This document shows, piece by piece, positions 45,764 through 54,943 of a stretch of DNA of 64,000 bases. Positions within the stretch are counted from its first letter, which is position 1, and every line of letters begins with the position of its first letter. The stretch comes from Methylovorus sp. MM2 (GTDB lineage: Bacteria > Pseudomonadota > Gammaproteobacteria > Burkholderiales > Methylophilaceae), in the NCBI RefSeq assembly GCF_001648895.1, contig NZ_LXUF01000011.1:434001-498000 (forward strand), given 5' to 3'. The translations under genes and the position numbers were made by a program. The notes beneath the pieces are model-generated. The model searched no databases. It was not told the origin of the DNA and was given only the letters and a program-made list of their open reading frames with translations.

Positions 45764-45784
45764 ACTCAGGAGAGAGCTAAAAAC

Positions 45785-46333
45785 ATGAAAAGTCTAAGAA
45801 TAGCTTTTGTAATTGCACTCTCGCTAATGTCGGGTTGTGCATCAATCGAACCATCCATAAAACCATCAGACGTAGCCGATAGCGAAGCTGCTTATGTGGC
45901 AGGCAAGTTCACGCGTTTCAACAGTGGTGGCTTTGCATTCGTACTCGTCAACCAGTCGTCAGGCAAGGAGTACAATATTTCACTAGGAAGTGATTCTGCG
46001 TTACCTAAAAACGTCGCAGATCAGGTGGTAGCGATAAAAGTACCTCCTGGCATGTACACTCTCTCTTACTGGTTCACCTATGGAACGCTCACGAAAGAAC
46101 GCTCTGATAAGCACGCTATAACTAACTTGGCACTGTCGGCGCCATTTTTGGCCTCGAGTGGATCCATAGTATTTCTCGGGAAGTATTTAGCTGACACAGA
46201 CTTCTCTAGCGGCCGAGCATTCTGGTCAATAAAATCTCAAAAAATAAGCGAAACTCAGGCGAGGGAAGACTTTGCAGAAGCCTACCCGATACTCGGGAAG
46301 CTGGAGTTCTTTTGCCAGAATTGCTGGCGCTAG
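45785..46333 (+). CDS. Cassette 3: hypothetical lipoprotein
   Basis: It has 182 residues. Lipoprotein signal with lipobox LMSGC (Cys19). The rest is a probable beta-rich domain (GGFAFVLVNQSSGKEYNISLG; cited as FVLVNQSSGKEY) of no family I recognise, ending with a CQNC pair at the C terminus. A good ribosome site (CAGGAGAGAG) lies before the ATG, 22 bp after attC2. The stop is 4 bp before the third R''-like box. Confidence 0.8.
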   Translation: MKSLRIAFVIALSLMSGCASIEPSIKPSDVADSEAAYVAGKFTRFNSGGFAFVLVNQSSGKEYNISLGSDSALPKNVADQVVAIKVPPGMYTLSYWFTYGTLTKERSDKHAITNLALSAPFLASSGSIVFLGKYLADTDFSSGRAFWSIKSQKISETQAREDFAEAYPILGKLEFFCQNCWR

Positions 46334-46337
46334 TCAT

Positions 46338-46396
46338 GGCTAACCCATCATTCACACCGCAAGGGTCTTCCCCGTCGACATGGTCGCTAAAGCGAC
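46338..46396 (+). repeat. Partial or degenerate attC site 3
   Basis: GGCTAAC (46338-46344) followed by CCATCATTC has the look of an R''-L'' left half, and a perfect GTCGCT-AA-AGCGAC stem (46383-46396) could be its tip. No GTTRRRY right end is found before the carboxypeptidase gene, so the right half appears lost or mutated. Confidence 0.45.
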
Positions 46397-46436
46397 TCAG
46401 CTCAACGCGAAAGCGGGACACGCTAAAGCCAGCCAC

Positions 46437-47687
46437 TTAATTCAAGTAAGCATCCAGAATATATTGAATAAGGTATGGCTGGTCACGCGGTGCCATGTGG
46501 CCGGCATTCAGCACTTTCAACCATCCAAGCTGCGCTTTACCTTGTGTAAAACCCACTACATTCTTCTGTTGGTCTAGCCACTGCTGTGGCGTGGCTTGAT
46601 GGAAGGCATTGGCCGCACCGCCCTGTAATTTTTCTAGCCAGGCACCGGTACCGAGGAAATTACAGTCCTTGGCATCGTTAAGCCCTGAGATCACCCGCAC
46701 TTTTAAGCCGCTCGCGTCATCAAGCAGCGCCTCTACAACATGGGCGTAGGAGTCATTCACCCGAGATGCATAGTTATCGGAGATTAGCTGTGACCAGCCC
46801 TGAGCAATAGTGGGATAGTGCGTAGGCACATGCAGTGCTTCACGCACGGCGGCATCGTTCAGGTAATCGAGTATGGGCTGAAATGGCGGGTCTTGCGTCT
46901 GCGCGGTATTGGCCATGTAACAGCCGCAAAGTTTCTGGATAGCATCATTGATTTCAGGCAGGCGGCCAGCATAGGTTTTGTCCAACGTCTCTTTCTGTGC
47001 CTTGGAGATCAAGCCGTGACTGAAGGCCCAGTCGGTATTCGTGGCCATCTGTACCTGAGGATCCACCCACGCATCGCACAATACCATAAGGCGCAAATCA
47101 AGCGGCCTGCTACCCGCTTTGTTGCCATTCAGGATAGCCTGCGCCAATAATGGCAAGTAAGTGCCAGCGTAGGATTCACCAGCGAGAATGATGGGGTTGG
47201 CAGCTATTTCAGGATGCAAATCGAAGAAGTTCAACAGCGCCTGATAGAGTTGCTCAATGCCTTGCTCTACCGTCTTCGGCACATCGCTGGTCTGTTGCTC
47301 GACCGAAAGGGTGACACTGAGCGGATGCTCCACAATCATGTAATTGACGTAATTATTCCAGGCAAACTCGCGTTTACTGAGTTGCATGGTCTCAGCATCA
47401 ATCGCATAAGGGCCATTCTCAATAAAGAAGCCCCAAAAGCTGCTTGAACCGGGGCCGCCATTTGTCCAAAGGATGGTAGGCTGCTTCGCATAATCTTCGG
47501 CACCGACGAACCAGTAAAAAAGCTTCTCATCCACAGCACCCGGACAATTGGGAACAGACCCGCCCGCGTATATCGAAGCGTAACCGGCGAACTGAGTATT
47601 ATCGACCTGCCCCCAACCCGGCAGGTAGGCCACCTGATCAGAGGTAGCGTCGATTTTTTGGGATAAGTCTGGTGTCTGGGGATGCAT
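46437..47687 (-). CDS. Serine carboxypeptidase-like protein (peptidase S10), no signal peptide
   Basis: It has 416 residues of the alpha/beta-hydrolase S10 family, common in eukaryotes and less so in bacteria. Oxyanion region WTNGGPGSSS, nucleophile Ser172 in GESYAG, catalytic Asp338 in SGLNDAKDCN and His397 in NAGHMAPRDQP, so the triad is complete. S10 enzymes are normally exported, yet this protein begins MHPQTPDLSQKIDATS with an in-frame TAA three codons upstream of the ATG, which excludes a missed signal peptide. It lies between the cassette cluster (convergent) and ntrX. Confidence 0.88.
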   Translation of the reverse strand: MHPQTPDLSQKIDATSDQVAYLPGWGQVDNTQFAGYASIYAGGSVPNCPGAVDEKLFYWFVGAEDYAKQPTILWTNGGPGSSSFWGFFIENGPYAIDAETMQLSKREFAWNNYVNYMIVEHPLSVTLSVEQQTSDVPKTVEQGIEQLYQALLNFFDLHPEIAANPIILAGESYAGTYLPLLAQAILNGNKAGSRPLDLRLMVLCDAWVDPQVQMATNTDWAFSHGLISKAQKETLDKTYAGRLPEINDAIQKLCGCYMANTAQTQDPPFQPILDYLNDAAVREALHVPTHYPTIAQGWSQLISDNYASRVNDSYAHVVEALLDDASGLKVRVISGLNDAKDCNFLGTGAWLEKLQGGAANAFHQATPQQWLDQQKNVVGFTQGKAQLGWLKVLNAGHMAPRDQPYLIQYILDAYLN

Positions 47688-47763
47688 GTGGTCTTATCCA
47701 GCCCTTTCTATTTTTATTTTATTGAATCTTTGCTTGGCAGAACCCAAAGCTCATTACCAGTAT

Positions 47764-49050
47764 TTATCCTTTGGTCTTGATGCCCAGCTGTTTAAGTTTA
47801 CGATATAAATGGGTGCGCTCAAGCTCGACATTCTCAGCGACACGACTCATATTCTTGCCCACTTTGGCGATGTGATGCTCGAAATAGATTCTCTCAAATG
47901 CATCGCGCGCTTCGCGCAAGGGTAGATCGAGATTGATTGGCAACTGATGGCCATTTAATGCCTCTGCGGCTTGTTCAGCAGAGGCATTAAACGCGGAGAA
48001 CTGCTCAAGTACACGATGTACATCATTCAGGCTGATTTTCTCGCCCAAACTAGTTTGCATCAGGTTACGGATCACGCTATCAAGTTGTGTCAGATTACCT
48101 GACCAGTTTGCATTTCTGAGCGCATTGAGCGCCGCGATATCAAACTCACGATAAGACGAAACCTCATTGGTCTCAACCATCATCAACGCCATCGCACGTG
48201 CAAGATCAGGGATATCTTCACGATGATCGTCCAGTGATGGAATAGATAAAGTGGTGGCAGAAAGTGTCTGCAAGAGTTGGCTATCAAACTGCCCCTCTTC
48301 TACCAGTTTGGGCAATGCATGCGAAGTAGCACATACAATGCGCACGCTATATTTTTCAGCTTTTGTGATTAACAGGAACAAACCGCGCTGCTCGGTTTTA
48401 TTCAGCCCAACGACCTCTGGGATAAATATCAGGCCCTCAGCATGTTGTTCCAATAGTTCAATCGGGGCTTCGGCAAGTCGTTGATATTCTGTTAACGTGA
48501 CCCAAGGCGTGCCCTCATCATGCAGAAAACGTGCACAAAGCTCTGCACCGCATCCTTTCTCACCAATCAAGAGTAAAGGCGCACTCGAAAAAGACACTTG
48601 CTCAAGGCGCTGCTTAAGCTCGGTAATGACAGCGCCTTTGCCCAAGCTCAGCAGACTCATACCAGACTTGGGCAGTTGCTCACCGTATTTGAGTGCAGCA
48701 TTGACGGTTTTCAGTAGTTTTTGAAGCGCGATCGGTTTTTCAAGAAAATCAAACGCACCGATACGGGTGGCCTCTACCGCTGTATCGATCGTGCCATGAC
48801 CCGACATCATGACGACTGGCATGGTCAATAATCCACCATTACCCCATTCTTTCAATAGGCTAATACCATCGCAATCCGGCATCCAGATATCCAGCAGCAC
48901 CAAGTCAGGGCGTACTTGCTGACGCATCTCGCGCGCCTCGGCGGCATTTTCAGCCAGCCTGACCTGATAGCCCTCATCTTGCAGGATATCGTGCAGGAGC
49001 TCGCGAATACCGACCTCATCATCTACTACTAGAACTTGCCTTGCTGTCAT
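47764..49050 (-). CDS. ntrX: NtrX-type response regulator with degenerate AAA+ domain
   Basis: It has 428 residues: receiver domain with Asp54 (LLDIWMPD), an AAA+-like region (about 135-360) and an intact Fis-type helix-turn-helix (about 385-425, NMSRVAENVELERTHLYRKL). Walker A reads GEKGCGAE (163-170): the catalytic lysine position is Ala169. Walker B reads LIFIPE, lacking the Asp, and no GAFTGA exists. It is therefore unlikely to hydrolyse ATP or engage sigma-54, and should work as a plain DNA-binding regulator. It overlaps ntrY by 1 bp. NtrYX systems respond to nitrogen, redox or envelope cues in other species. Confidence 0.88.
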   Translation of the reverse strand: MTARQVLVVDDEVGIRELLHDILQDEGYQVRLAENAAEAREMRQQVRPDLVLLDIWMPDCDGISLLKEWGNGGLLTMPVVMMSGHGTIDTAVEATRIGAFDFLEKPIALQKLLKTVNAALKYGEQLPKSGMSLLSLGKGAVITELKQRLEQVSFSSAPLLLIGEKGCGAELCARFLHDEGTPWVTLTEYQRLAEAPIELLEQHAEGLIFIPEVVGLNKTEQRGLFLLITKAEKYSVRIVCATSHALPKLVEEGQFDSQLLQTLSATTLSIPSLDDHREDIPDLARAMALMMVETNEVSSYREFDIAALNALRNANWSGNLTQLDSVIRNLMQTSLGEKISLNDVHRVLEQFSAFNASAEQAAEALNGHQLPINLDLPLREARDAFERIYFEHHIAKVGKNMSRVAENVELERTHLYRKLKQLGIKTKG

Positions 49051-51182
49051 TACTGAGACTCCAACTTTTTAAGCATCAGTGGTAGCGTAATCATCACGCT
49101 TGCCCCGCCTTCTGCCAGATTTTCAATCTTGATACTGCCTTTATGCTCTTCTATGATCTTACGCACAATCGCCAAACCCAAGCCAGTACCATGTTTTTTG
49201 GTCGTCATATACGGCTCAAAGGCACGTGCGATGATTTCTAGCGGAAAACCATCTCCATTATCCTGCACGCTTAGCTTTACTTCATTATCTTGTAGGTCAG
49301 TGATGATGTGAATAGTGGCAGCATCTCGCCCGACAATCGCATCCTGCGCATTTTGTAATAGATTATGCAGCACCTGACGCAACATCGTAGCATCACCCAG
49401 CACCGATGGCAGATTTGGATTCAAACTGACATTCAACTGTATGTGCTCAGGCTCGTATAAAGCAAGCACCCCTTCGACCAAGAGATTCAAATCTACCGGC
49501 GCAAGATTAGGCGCAGGGGCACGTGCATACTCACTAAATTCATTCACCATGGTCTTCATCGCATCCACCTGCTCAACGATGGTATTGGTAGCACGACGCA
49601 GCATAGCAGCATCAGTCACATCAAGTTTAGCGGCCAGTTTATGGACCAGACGCTCAGCCGACAGTTGAATCGGTGTGAGCGGATTCTTGATCTCGTGCGC
49701 GAGCCTGCGTGCGACTTCACCCCATGCAGCGTCACGCTGGGCCTGTACGACAGTTGTAATGTCATCAAACACTACAAGAAACCCGCTATCGGCACTATCA
49801 GGCAAACGCGTACCGCGCAAAAATAGCGTGCGTTGACCTTGCGCAGTAACGATCTCCATTTGCTCTTGCCACTCACCTGATTCAGTGCCATGAAAGTGCG
49901 CCAGCACGCTAGCAACAAATTGCGCCAATATCGGCAGCTTTTGCGCAATCACATCGAATGGCTGATTAACATAATCGCTGAGCGGCACTTCTAGAATATT
50001 GGCGGCCGCAAGGTTATAGGCGCGTAATTCCGCACGATCGTTCAGCGTGATGACGCCTGATGATAAATGCGCAAGTATCGTTTCAAGATAGCCACGCGCG
50101 GCCTCGACTCTTGCACGATTCCTATCGGCAGCAGTTGTCGCATCACCAAGTTGCCGCGTCATGCTATTAAAAGATTGCACCAGAATACCAAGCTCATCTT
50201 TACCATGCACGGGGAGCACAATGCTGTAATCTCCGCGCGCAATAGCGTCAGTGCCTTGCGCAAGTATGCCTAATGGCGCAGAAAGTCGACGACTAACCAC
50301 AAATGCGATTGAGATGGCCGATAGCATCGCCAACATCAGCACTAAAGTAAGCGTTAAAGAGAAAACCTCTTTTAAGGATTCTCGGCTAAGCGATAACTCC
50401 TGATAATCTTCATAGACATCCTGCACGGCCTCAGCAGTACCTGCCAACGATTTCGGTACCGGTTGCAAAAGCTGCAGGATCCGCGTCTCACCAGCCAGAT
50501 CAGGCATCACGACAGGGGCCAGCACACGCAGATACAACCCTTTATCAGGAATAGGCTCTATGGTGCCATACACGTGCTGGCGCGCTTGGCGCAACTGGGG
50601 AATACTCGGCAGATCAGGCAGAAAGCTGGAAGGATCACTACTTGAAAAAGCGATGATACGGCCCTGTAATGTCAGCAATACCGCATCCTGAATACCACTT
50701 TTTTCGCGTAGGTCATTGAGTACATTCAGGTGCAGATTGACAGGCTGGAAAGCAAGACCCAAAGCCATGCTCTCACTTTTTTCCTCAATGTCTGAGAGCA
50801 TGATATCCAGCGCACTTTGCCCTAGACGCAAACCACCTTCGAGAGCAGCCTCTACTTTCACGTTAAACCACGACTCAATAGAACGCGTCAGAAAATTAAC
50901 CGAGACTGCATACACCATGACACCAGGAATAACAGCCATCAGGGCAAAAGCGCCGAGCAGCCGTAAAGTCAGCCGACTGCCCATGACCTTCTTGCGTAAT
51001 TGCCGGTAGAGGCGCCACAGTTGCCAGCCAATCAGCAGAATCAGCGATCCAGCAAGCACGATATTCAGCACCAGCAATGTTGAGTAATAACTCCCTGCGG
51101 CGGCGGTATTAGCACTCGCATGCGATAGCAGATATAGAAGTACAGCACCCAAGACCGCACTAAAAGAAACGATATATCTCAT
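49050..51182 (-). CDS. ntrY: NtrY-type membrane sensor histidine kinase
   Basis: It has 710 residues: two helices near the N terminus (4-20, 35-55) and a third at 72-98, a large extracytoplasmic sensor region to about 270, a helix at 274-297, HAMP (298-350), PAS (about 365-475), H-box ARRLAHEIKNPLTPIQLSAE with His496, and HATPase_c with NLLQNAQDA, QDNGDGFP and GTGLGLAIVRKI. Order rsmB-DUF4390-ntrY-ntrX is typical of betaproteobacteria. Confidence 0.93.
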   Translation of the reverse strand: MRYIVSFSAVLGAVLLYLLSHASANTAAAGSYYSTLLVLNIVLAGSLILLIGWQLWRLYRQLRKKVMGSRLTLRLLGAFALMAVIPGVMVYAVSVNFLTRSIESWFNVKVEAALEGGLRLGQSALDIMLSDIEEKSESMALGLAFQPVNLHLNVLNDLREKSGIQDAVLLTLQGRIIAFSSSDPSSFLPDLPSIPQLRQARQHVYGTIEPIPDKGLYLRVLAPVVMPDLAGETRILQLLQPVPKSLAGTAEAVQDVYEDYQELSLSRESLKEVFSLTLTLVLMLAMLSAISIAFVVSRRLSAPLGILAQGTDAIARGDYSIVLPVHGKDELGILVQSFNSMTRQLGDATTAADRNRARVEAARGYLETILAHLSSGVITLNDRAELRAYNLAAANILEVPLSDYVNQPFDVIAQKLPILAQFVASVLAHFHGTESGEWQEQMEIVTAQGQRTLFLRGTRLPDSADSGFLVVFDDITTVVQAQRDAAWGEVARRLAHEIKNPLTPIQLSAERLVHKLAAKLDVTDAAMLRRATNTIVEQVDAMKTMVNEFSEYARAPAPNLAPVDLNLLVEGVLALYEPEHIQLNVSLNPNLPSVLGDATMLRQVLHNLLQNAQDAIVGRDAATIHIITDLQDNEVKLSVQDNGDGFPLEIIARAFEPYMTTKKHGTGLGLAIVRKIIEEHKGSIKIENLAEGGASVMITLPLMLKKLESQ

Positions 51183-51227
51183 CTGGAGTGAATCAACATA
51201 ACCATAGAGATCAAGACATACATCGCT

Positions 51228-51830
51228 TTACAACACAAAAGCGGGAGTCCAATGATAGCGTTCGGAGATCATGTCCCAGTTCGCGGACCCCAGTGCCTCG
51301 ACCTGCAAAGGCTTGGGTAACTTGGATTGATCCAGACGAATACGCAAACCAGCATGATAAATCTCGCCTTTTTTAAGCAGCGTTTTATCCAGAACCTGCC
51401 AATCACGTAGGTGCGAGAGTTCTTCTTTCGCTTCTTGCAAACTGACAAAGGTCTGTTGGTGATTATTACGATTCACCAGATATTGCCTCGACAAGGCATG
51501 GTAGCTTAAAGTGACTTGGCTGCTTGCGCTGATAATCTCATCATCAAACCAGTATTTTCGCGGCGAAAGCAGCTGAAACTCGATCAGGAAAGTTAAAGGG
51601 ATGCCTTTGCTAAGCGCATCCTCAACCTCGGCACTTAGGTTTAGATCAAAATCCGCATGCAAGGCATACGATTCATTTGTCGCCACAAGTTCAGCTGTTT
51701 TGATATGCAAACTGCTCGCTGCTGCATACACCGCCACAGCAAAAAATAATGTGAAAAGGCCTAAAAAATGGACTCTGAACAGGCGGCTTGCTTTAATTTT
51801 TCTGTAGCAATGCGTAAAAAAATCCGTCAT
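51228..51830 (-). CDS. DUF4390 domain protein
   Basis: It has 200 residues from the ATG at 51830 (MTDFFTHCYRK), overlapping rsmB by 38 bp; ATGs at 51857 and further upstream are possible but extend deeper into rsmB. One membrane helix (about 20-37) precedes a DUF4390 domain (about 40-200). Function unknown. Its constant placement between rsmB and ntrY suggests an envelope role linked to NtrYX. Confidence 0.85.
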   Translation of the reverse strand: MTDFFTHCYRKIKASRLFRVHFLGLFTLFFAVAVYAAASSLHIKTAELVATNESYALHADFDLNLSAEVEDALSKGIPLTFLIEFQLLSPRKYWFDDEIISASSQVTLSYHALSRQYLVNRNNHQQTFVSLQEAKEELSHLRDWQVLDKTLLKKGEIYHAGLRIRLDQSKLPKPLQVEALGSANWDMISERYHWTPAFVL

Positions 51831-53088
51831 GTTCTGCGCAGGGGTGTAATTGTCCATGATGTAAATTGATCGGCCCTGAGTTGGTTGATTGTAAGCGTTC
51901 AAGCGGCAACTGCTCAGCATCTGCGTTAGCCTTCAGGAATCGATCAATTTGTTGTTGATTTTCTTCATGAAAAATCGAGCAAGTCACATAAAGTAATTTA
52001 CCACCCTTTGCCAAGAGCTGCCACAACGCAGGTAATATTAATGCCTGCTGCTTAACAAAAGATCCCACATCGGCTTCGCGACGCAGCCATTTGATATCCA
52101 CATGACGGCGCACGATACCGGATGCCGTACATGGCACGTCGGCGAGAATACGATCAAAGGTTTTTCCATCCCACCACACCTTGGGCTCAGCCGCATCACC
52201 GGTAGCCAGAGTAGCATGCAAACCCAAGCGATCCAGATTACTTTCAGTGCGCTGTAAACGTTGCGCATCGCTATCTATCGCAACCATCTGCACTTCTGCC
52301 AGCTCTAAGATGTGACCTGTTTTACCCCCCGGGGCACAACAGGCATCCAATACCCGCATGCCTTCTTTTGCATCCAGCAAATAGGCAGCACATTGGGCAC
52401 CGTAATCTTGTACTGATACTTCACCCGTAGTAAATCCGGGTACTTTATCGACAGAAACGGGCTTTGCAAGCTTGAATGCATATTCGCCAAGCCGGTCAAA
52501 AGAAATCTCTTGCTCAACAAGTTGATCGAAATACGCTTGAGGGTTGGTTTTGCGCTGGTTGATGCGCAATGTCATTGGCGGATGCTGATTACCGGTTTCG
52601 AGAATGGCCTGCCAATCCGCTGGGTATTGCTTCTTTACCTTATTAATCCACCACTCAGGGTAAGAATAACGGGCAACTTCATTCTCTAACGCTTTCTGTT
52701 TTAAAACCTCATGTTGGCGTAGAAAATTACGCAAAACACCATTTACAAGCCCTTTAACCCAGGATTTTTTATGGTGGCTCGCTGCATTAACGGCTTGATC
52801 AACCACAGTGTGCGAGGCTGCTTTATCATGATTCAATTGATAGATTGCAACCAGCAATAGACACTCAACGTTCACATCCTGCAATGGCTTCTCTAACAAG
52901 CATGTCAACATGGCATCAAGCTCGCCATAGAACCGCAAGGTGCCGTAACTTAGATCCTGCGCGACCGCGCGCTGCTGTGGCGTAGCATCTGCATAGCTAC
53001 GCAATGCGCTTTCCAAAGCGAGTGTGAGATTCTTACCGGCTAAAACCTGCGCAACCGTCTTCGCAGCAATGGTCTGAGAAACTTGCAA
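51793..53088 (-). CDS. rsmB: 16S rRNA (cytosine-967) methyltransferase RsmB
   Basis: SAM-dependent m5C methyltransferase of 16S rRNA C967. It has 431 residues with an N-terminal NusB-like domain (about 1-140), motif I DACCAPGGKTGHILEL, DVPCTASGIVRRH and the catalytic VTCSIFHEEN. The start is a TTG at 53088 that abuts the htpX stop with no gap; homology runs from this point. A second RsmB-like gene is at 17.0-18.3 kb. Confidence 0.93.
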   Translation of the reverse strand: MQVSQTIAAKTVAQVLAGKNLTLALESALRSYADATPQQRAVAQDLSYGTLRFYGELDAMLTCLLEKPLQDVNVECLLLVAIYQLNHDKAASHTVVDQAVNAASHHKKSWVKGLVNGVLRNFLRQHEVLKQKALENEVARYSYPEWWINKVKKQYPADWQAILETGNQHPPMTLRINQRKTNPQAYFDQLVEQEISFDRLGEYAFKLAKPVSVDKVPGFTTGEVSVQDYGAQCAAYLLDAKEGMRVLDACCAPGGKTGHILELAEVQMVAIDSDAQRLQRTESNLDRLGLHATLATGDAAEPKVWWDGKTFDRILADVPCTASGIVRRHVDIKWLRREADVGSFVKQQALILPALWQLLAKGGKLLYVTCSIFHEENQQQIDRFLKANADAEQLPLERLQSTNSGPINLHHGQLHPCAEHDGFFYALLQKN

Positions 53089-53931
53089 TTAGCGCGCCAT
53101 CGCCATTAAGCGTGCGATACGTTCTTCGGTATTAGGATGGGTGCTAAACAAGCCTTTAATGCCGCCAGCTGACAGCGGATTAATGATCATCATCTGCGCA
53201 GTCTCAGGATGCTGTTCAGCCGTATCCATTGGAATACGGTGCGCATAGTCATGAATCTTCTTTAATGCCGCAGCCAAAGCCGTGGGGTCATTGCTAATCT
53301 GTGCGCCACCTTTATCTGCTTCAAACTCACGCGCACGCGAGATCGCCATTTGAATCAACATAGCCGCGATAGGGGCAAGCACCATAATAAGGATCGCAAC
53401 CAGAGGATGCACGTTACGATCACGCTGTCCGCCAGAGAACAGAAGTCCAAACTGGGCAATCGATGAAATCGCGCCCGCGATAGTAGCCGAAATGGTTGAG
53501 ATCAAAGTATCTCGATGTTTTACATGGGCGAGCTCATGCGCCATCACGCCGCGCAACTCACGCTCGGTCAATATATTCATAATGCCGGTTGTAGCAGCAA
53601 CGGCTGCATGCTCAGGGTCGCGTCCTGTTGCAAACGCATTAGGCTGTGGCTCATCGATCAGATATACCTTTGGCATAGGCAGTTGTGCATTTTGCGCCAA
53701 CTCGCGCACCATACGATAAAACTGCGGCGCACTGTTTTCATCCACCTCACGCGCGTTATACATTTTGAGTACAGCTTGGTCTGAAAACCAATAGGCGTAG
53801 ATATTCATACCGCCTGCTAACAATAAAGCAATCAACATCCCCTGCCCGCCACCAAGCGTAGCACCAATAGCACCGAACAAGACAACAATACCCGCCATCA
53901 ATATGGTGGTTTTAAACCAGTTTTCTAACAT
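53089..53931 (-). CDS. htpX: Membrane zinc protease HtpX
   Basis: Inner-membrane M48B protease acting on misfolded membrane proteins. It has 280 residues: two N-terminal helices (about 8-50), [10 protein letters not shown] zinc motif (about 131-140), two more helices, and the third ligand in [26 protein letters not shown] ends the protein as in the family. It is upstream of rsmB on the same strand. Confidence 0.96.
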   Translation of the reverse strand: MLENWFKTTILMAGIVVLFGAIGATLGGGQGMLIALLLAGGMNIYAYWFSDQAVLKMYNAREVDENSAPQFYRMVRELAQNAQLPMPKVYLIDEPQPNAFATGRDPEHAAVAATTGIMNILTERELRGVMAHELAHVKHRDTLISTISATIAGAISSIAQFGLLFSGGQRDRNVHPLVAILIMVLAPIAAMLIQMAISRAREFEADKGGAQISNDPTALAAALKKIHDYAHRIPMDTAEQHPETAQMMIINPLSAGGIKGLFSTHPNTEERIARLMAMAR

Positions 53932-54009
53932 GTGTTCCTCTGTCGCTTAACTATGAAGTAACCATTAAATATCATGGTTTAGATGGTGCTAATTCGTAAA
54001 AATTCAAAT

Positions 54010-54942
54010 TCACATGAATTGCTGCCCTACGGCTAAAGAATGTCCGGCCAGAAAGTCACGCGCGCGTAAACGCTTGCCACCCGGCATTTGTAATTCTTCT
54101 ATCTTTAACAAGCCCTCACCGCATCCGACAATGATGCCGTTTGAAGTATCAGTAACTTTTCCGGGCTCGGCTAGCCCGTCCAAATGCGTCGCCATCCATA
54201 TCCGGCAAACTTCACCATTCAGCTGGGTTTTCGCTACGGGGAATGGATTAAAAGCGCGTACTTGCCGAGATAGCTCCAGGGCACTCTTGCTCCAATCAAT
54301 CGCTGCTTCAGACTTCTGTAACTTAGACGCATACGTGACTAATGCTTCATCCTGCGGTACTGCTTCAAGTTTCCCTGTTGAGGCCAACGTATTCATTGCT
54401 GCCAACATAAGTTCTGCCCCAACACTCGCAAGACCATCATGCAAGGTTTGCGCCGTATCCAATTGCGTAATTGGCAAAATGCCGTGACTGATCATGGCAC
54501 CAGCATCCAATGCAGGCACCACTTCCATAATCGTGACGCCTGTCTCTTTGTCACCCGCAAGCAAAGATCGTTGAATAGGCGCGGCGCCACGCCAACGAGG
54601 CAACAATGAAGCATGGATGTTGTAACAACCAAGTGCTGGCATCTGCAATACCACGGTGGGGATAATCAAGCCATAAGCTGCCACGATCATGACATCTGCA
54701 TTCTCCGTGGCAATACGCGCCTGAACATCGCTATCTTTTAACGTTTCAGGTTGAAATACCGCTATTTGGTGCGCAAGCGCTAACGCTTTCACCGGGCTTG
54801 GCTTCAGTTTCATACCTCGCCCGGCAGGACGATCCGGTTGGGTAAGCACCAAACTCACCTCATGGTGAGAACTGAGTAAGGCAGCTAAAGCAGGCACAGC
54901 AAAATCCGGCGTACCGGCAAAAATGATCTTTAGGGCGCGCAT
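54010..54942 (-). CDS. fmt: Methionyl-tRNA formyltransferase
   Basis: It formylates initiator Met-tRNA using 10-formyl-THF. It has 310 residues: IFAGTPDFAVPALAALL at the start, the active-site Asn-His-Asp set around NIHASLLPRWRGAAPI and GVTIMEVVPALDAG, and a C-terminal OB-fold domain. It follows def by 1 bp. Confidence 0.97.
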   Translation of the reverse strand: MRALKIIFAGTPDFAVPALAALLSSHHEVSLVLTQPDRPAGRGMKLKPSPVKALALAHQIAVFQPETLKDSDVQARIATENADVMIVAAYGLIIPTVVLQMPALGCYNIHASLLPRWRGAAPIQRSLLAGDKETGVTIMEVVPALDAGAMISHGILPITQLDTAQTLHDGLASVGAELMLAAMNTLASTGKLEAVPQDEALVTYASKLQKSEAAIDWSKSALELSRQVRAFNPFPVAKTQLNGEVCRIWMATHLDGLAEPGKVTDTSNGIIVGCGEGLLKIEELQMPGGKRLRARDFLAGHSLAVGQQFM

Positions 54943-54943
54943 A

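Larger units (their letters stand above)
44476..46396 (+). mobile_element. Integron-type gene-cassette cluster without an integrase
   Basis: Three same-strand cassettes, each followed by an attC-type recombination site (two clear, one only half recognisable), inserted between xthA and a serine carboxypeptidase gene. The left junction is GTTAGAA at 44476-44482. No intI is seen within the window on either strand, so this fits a CALIN (cluster of attC sites lacking an integrase). The cassette attC arms differ in base composition from the A+T-rich flank. Confidence 0.82.

Noticed and set aside
47688-47763. An attC site on the far side of the S10 gene, which would make it a cassette
   Set aside because: No GTTRRRY/RYYYAAC pair is present; the 76 bp is plain A+T-rich spacer.
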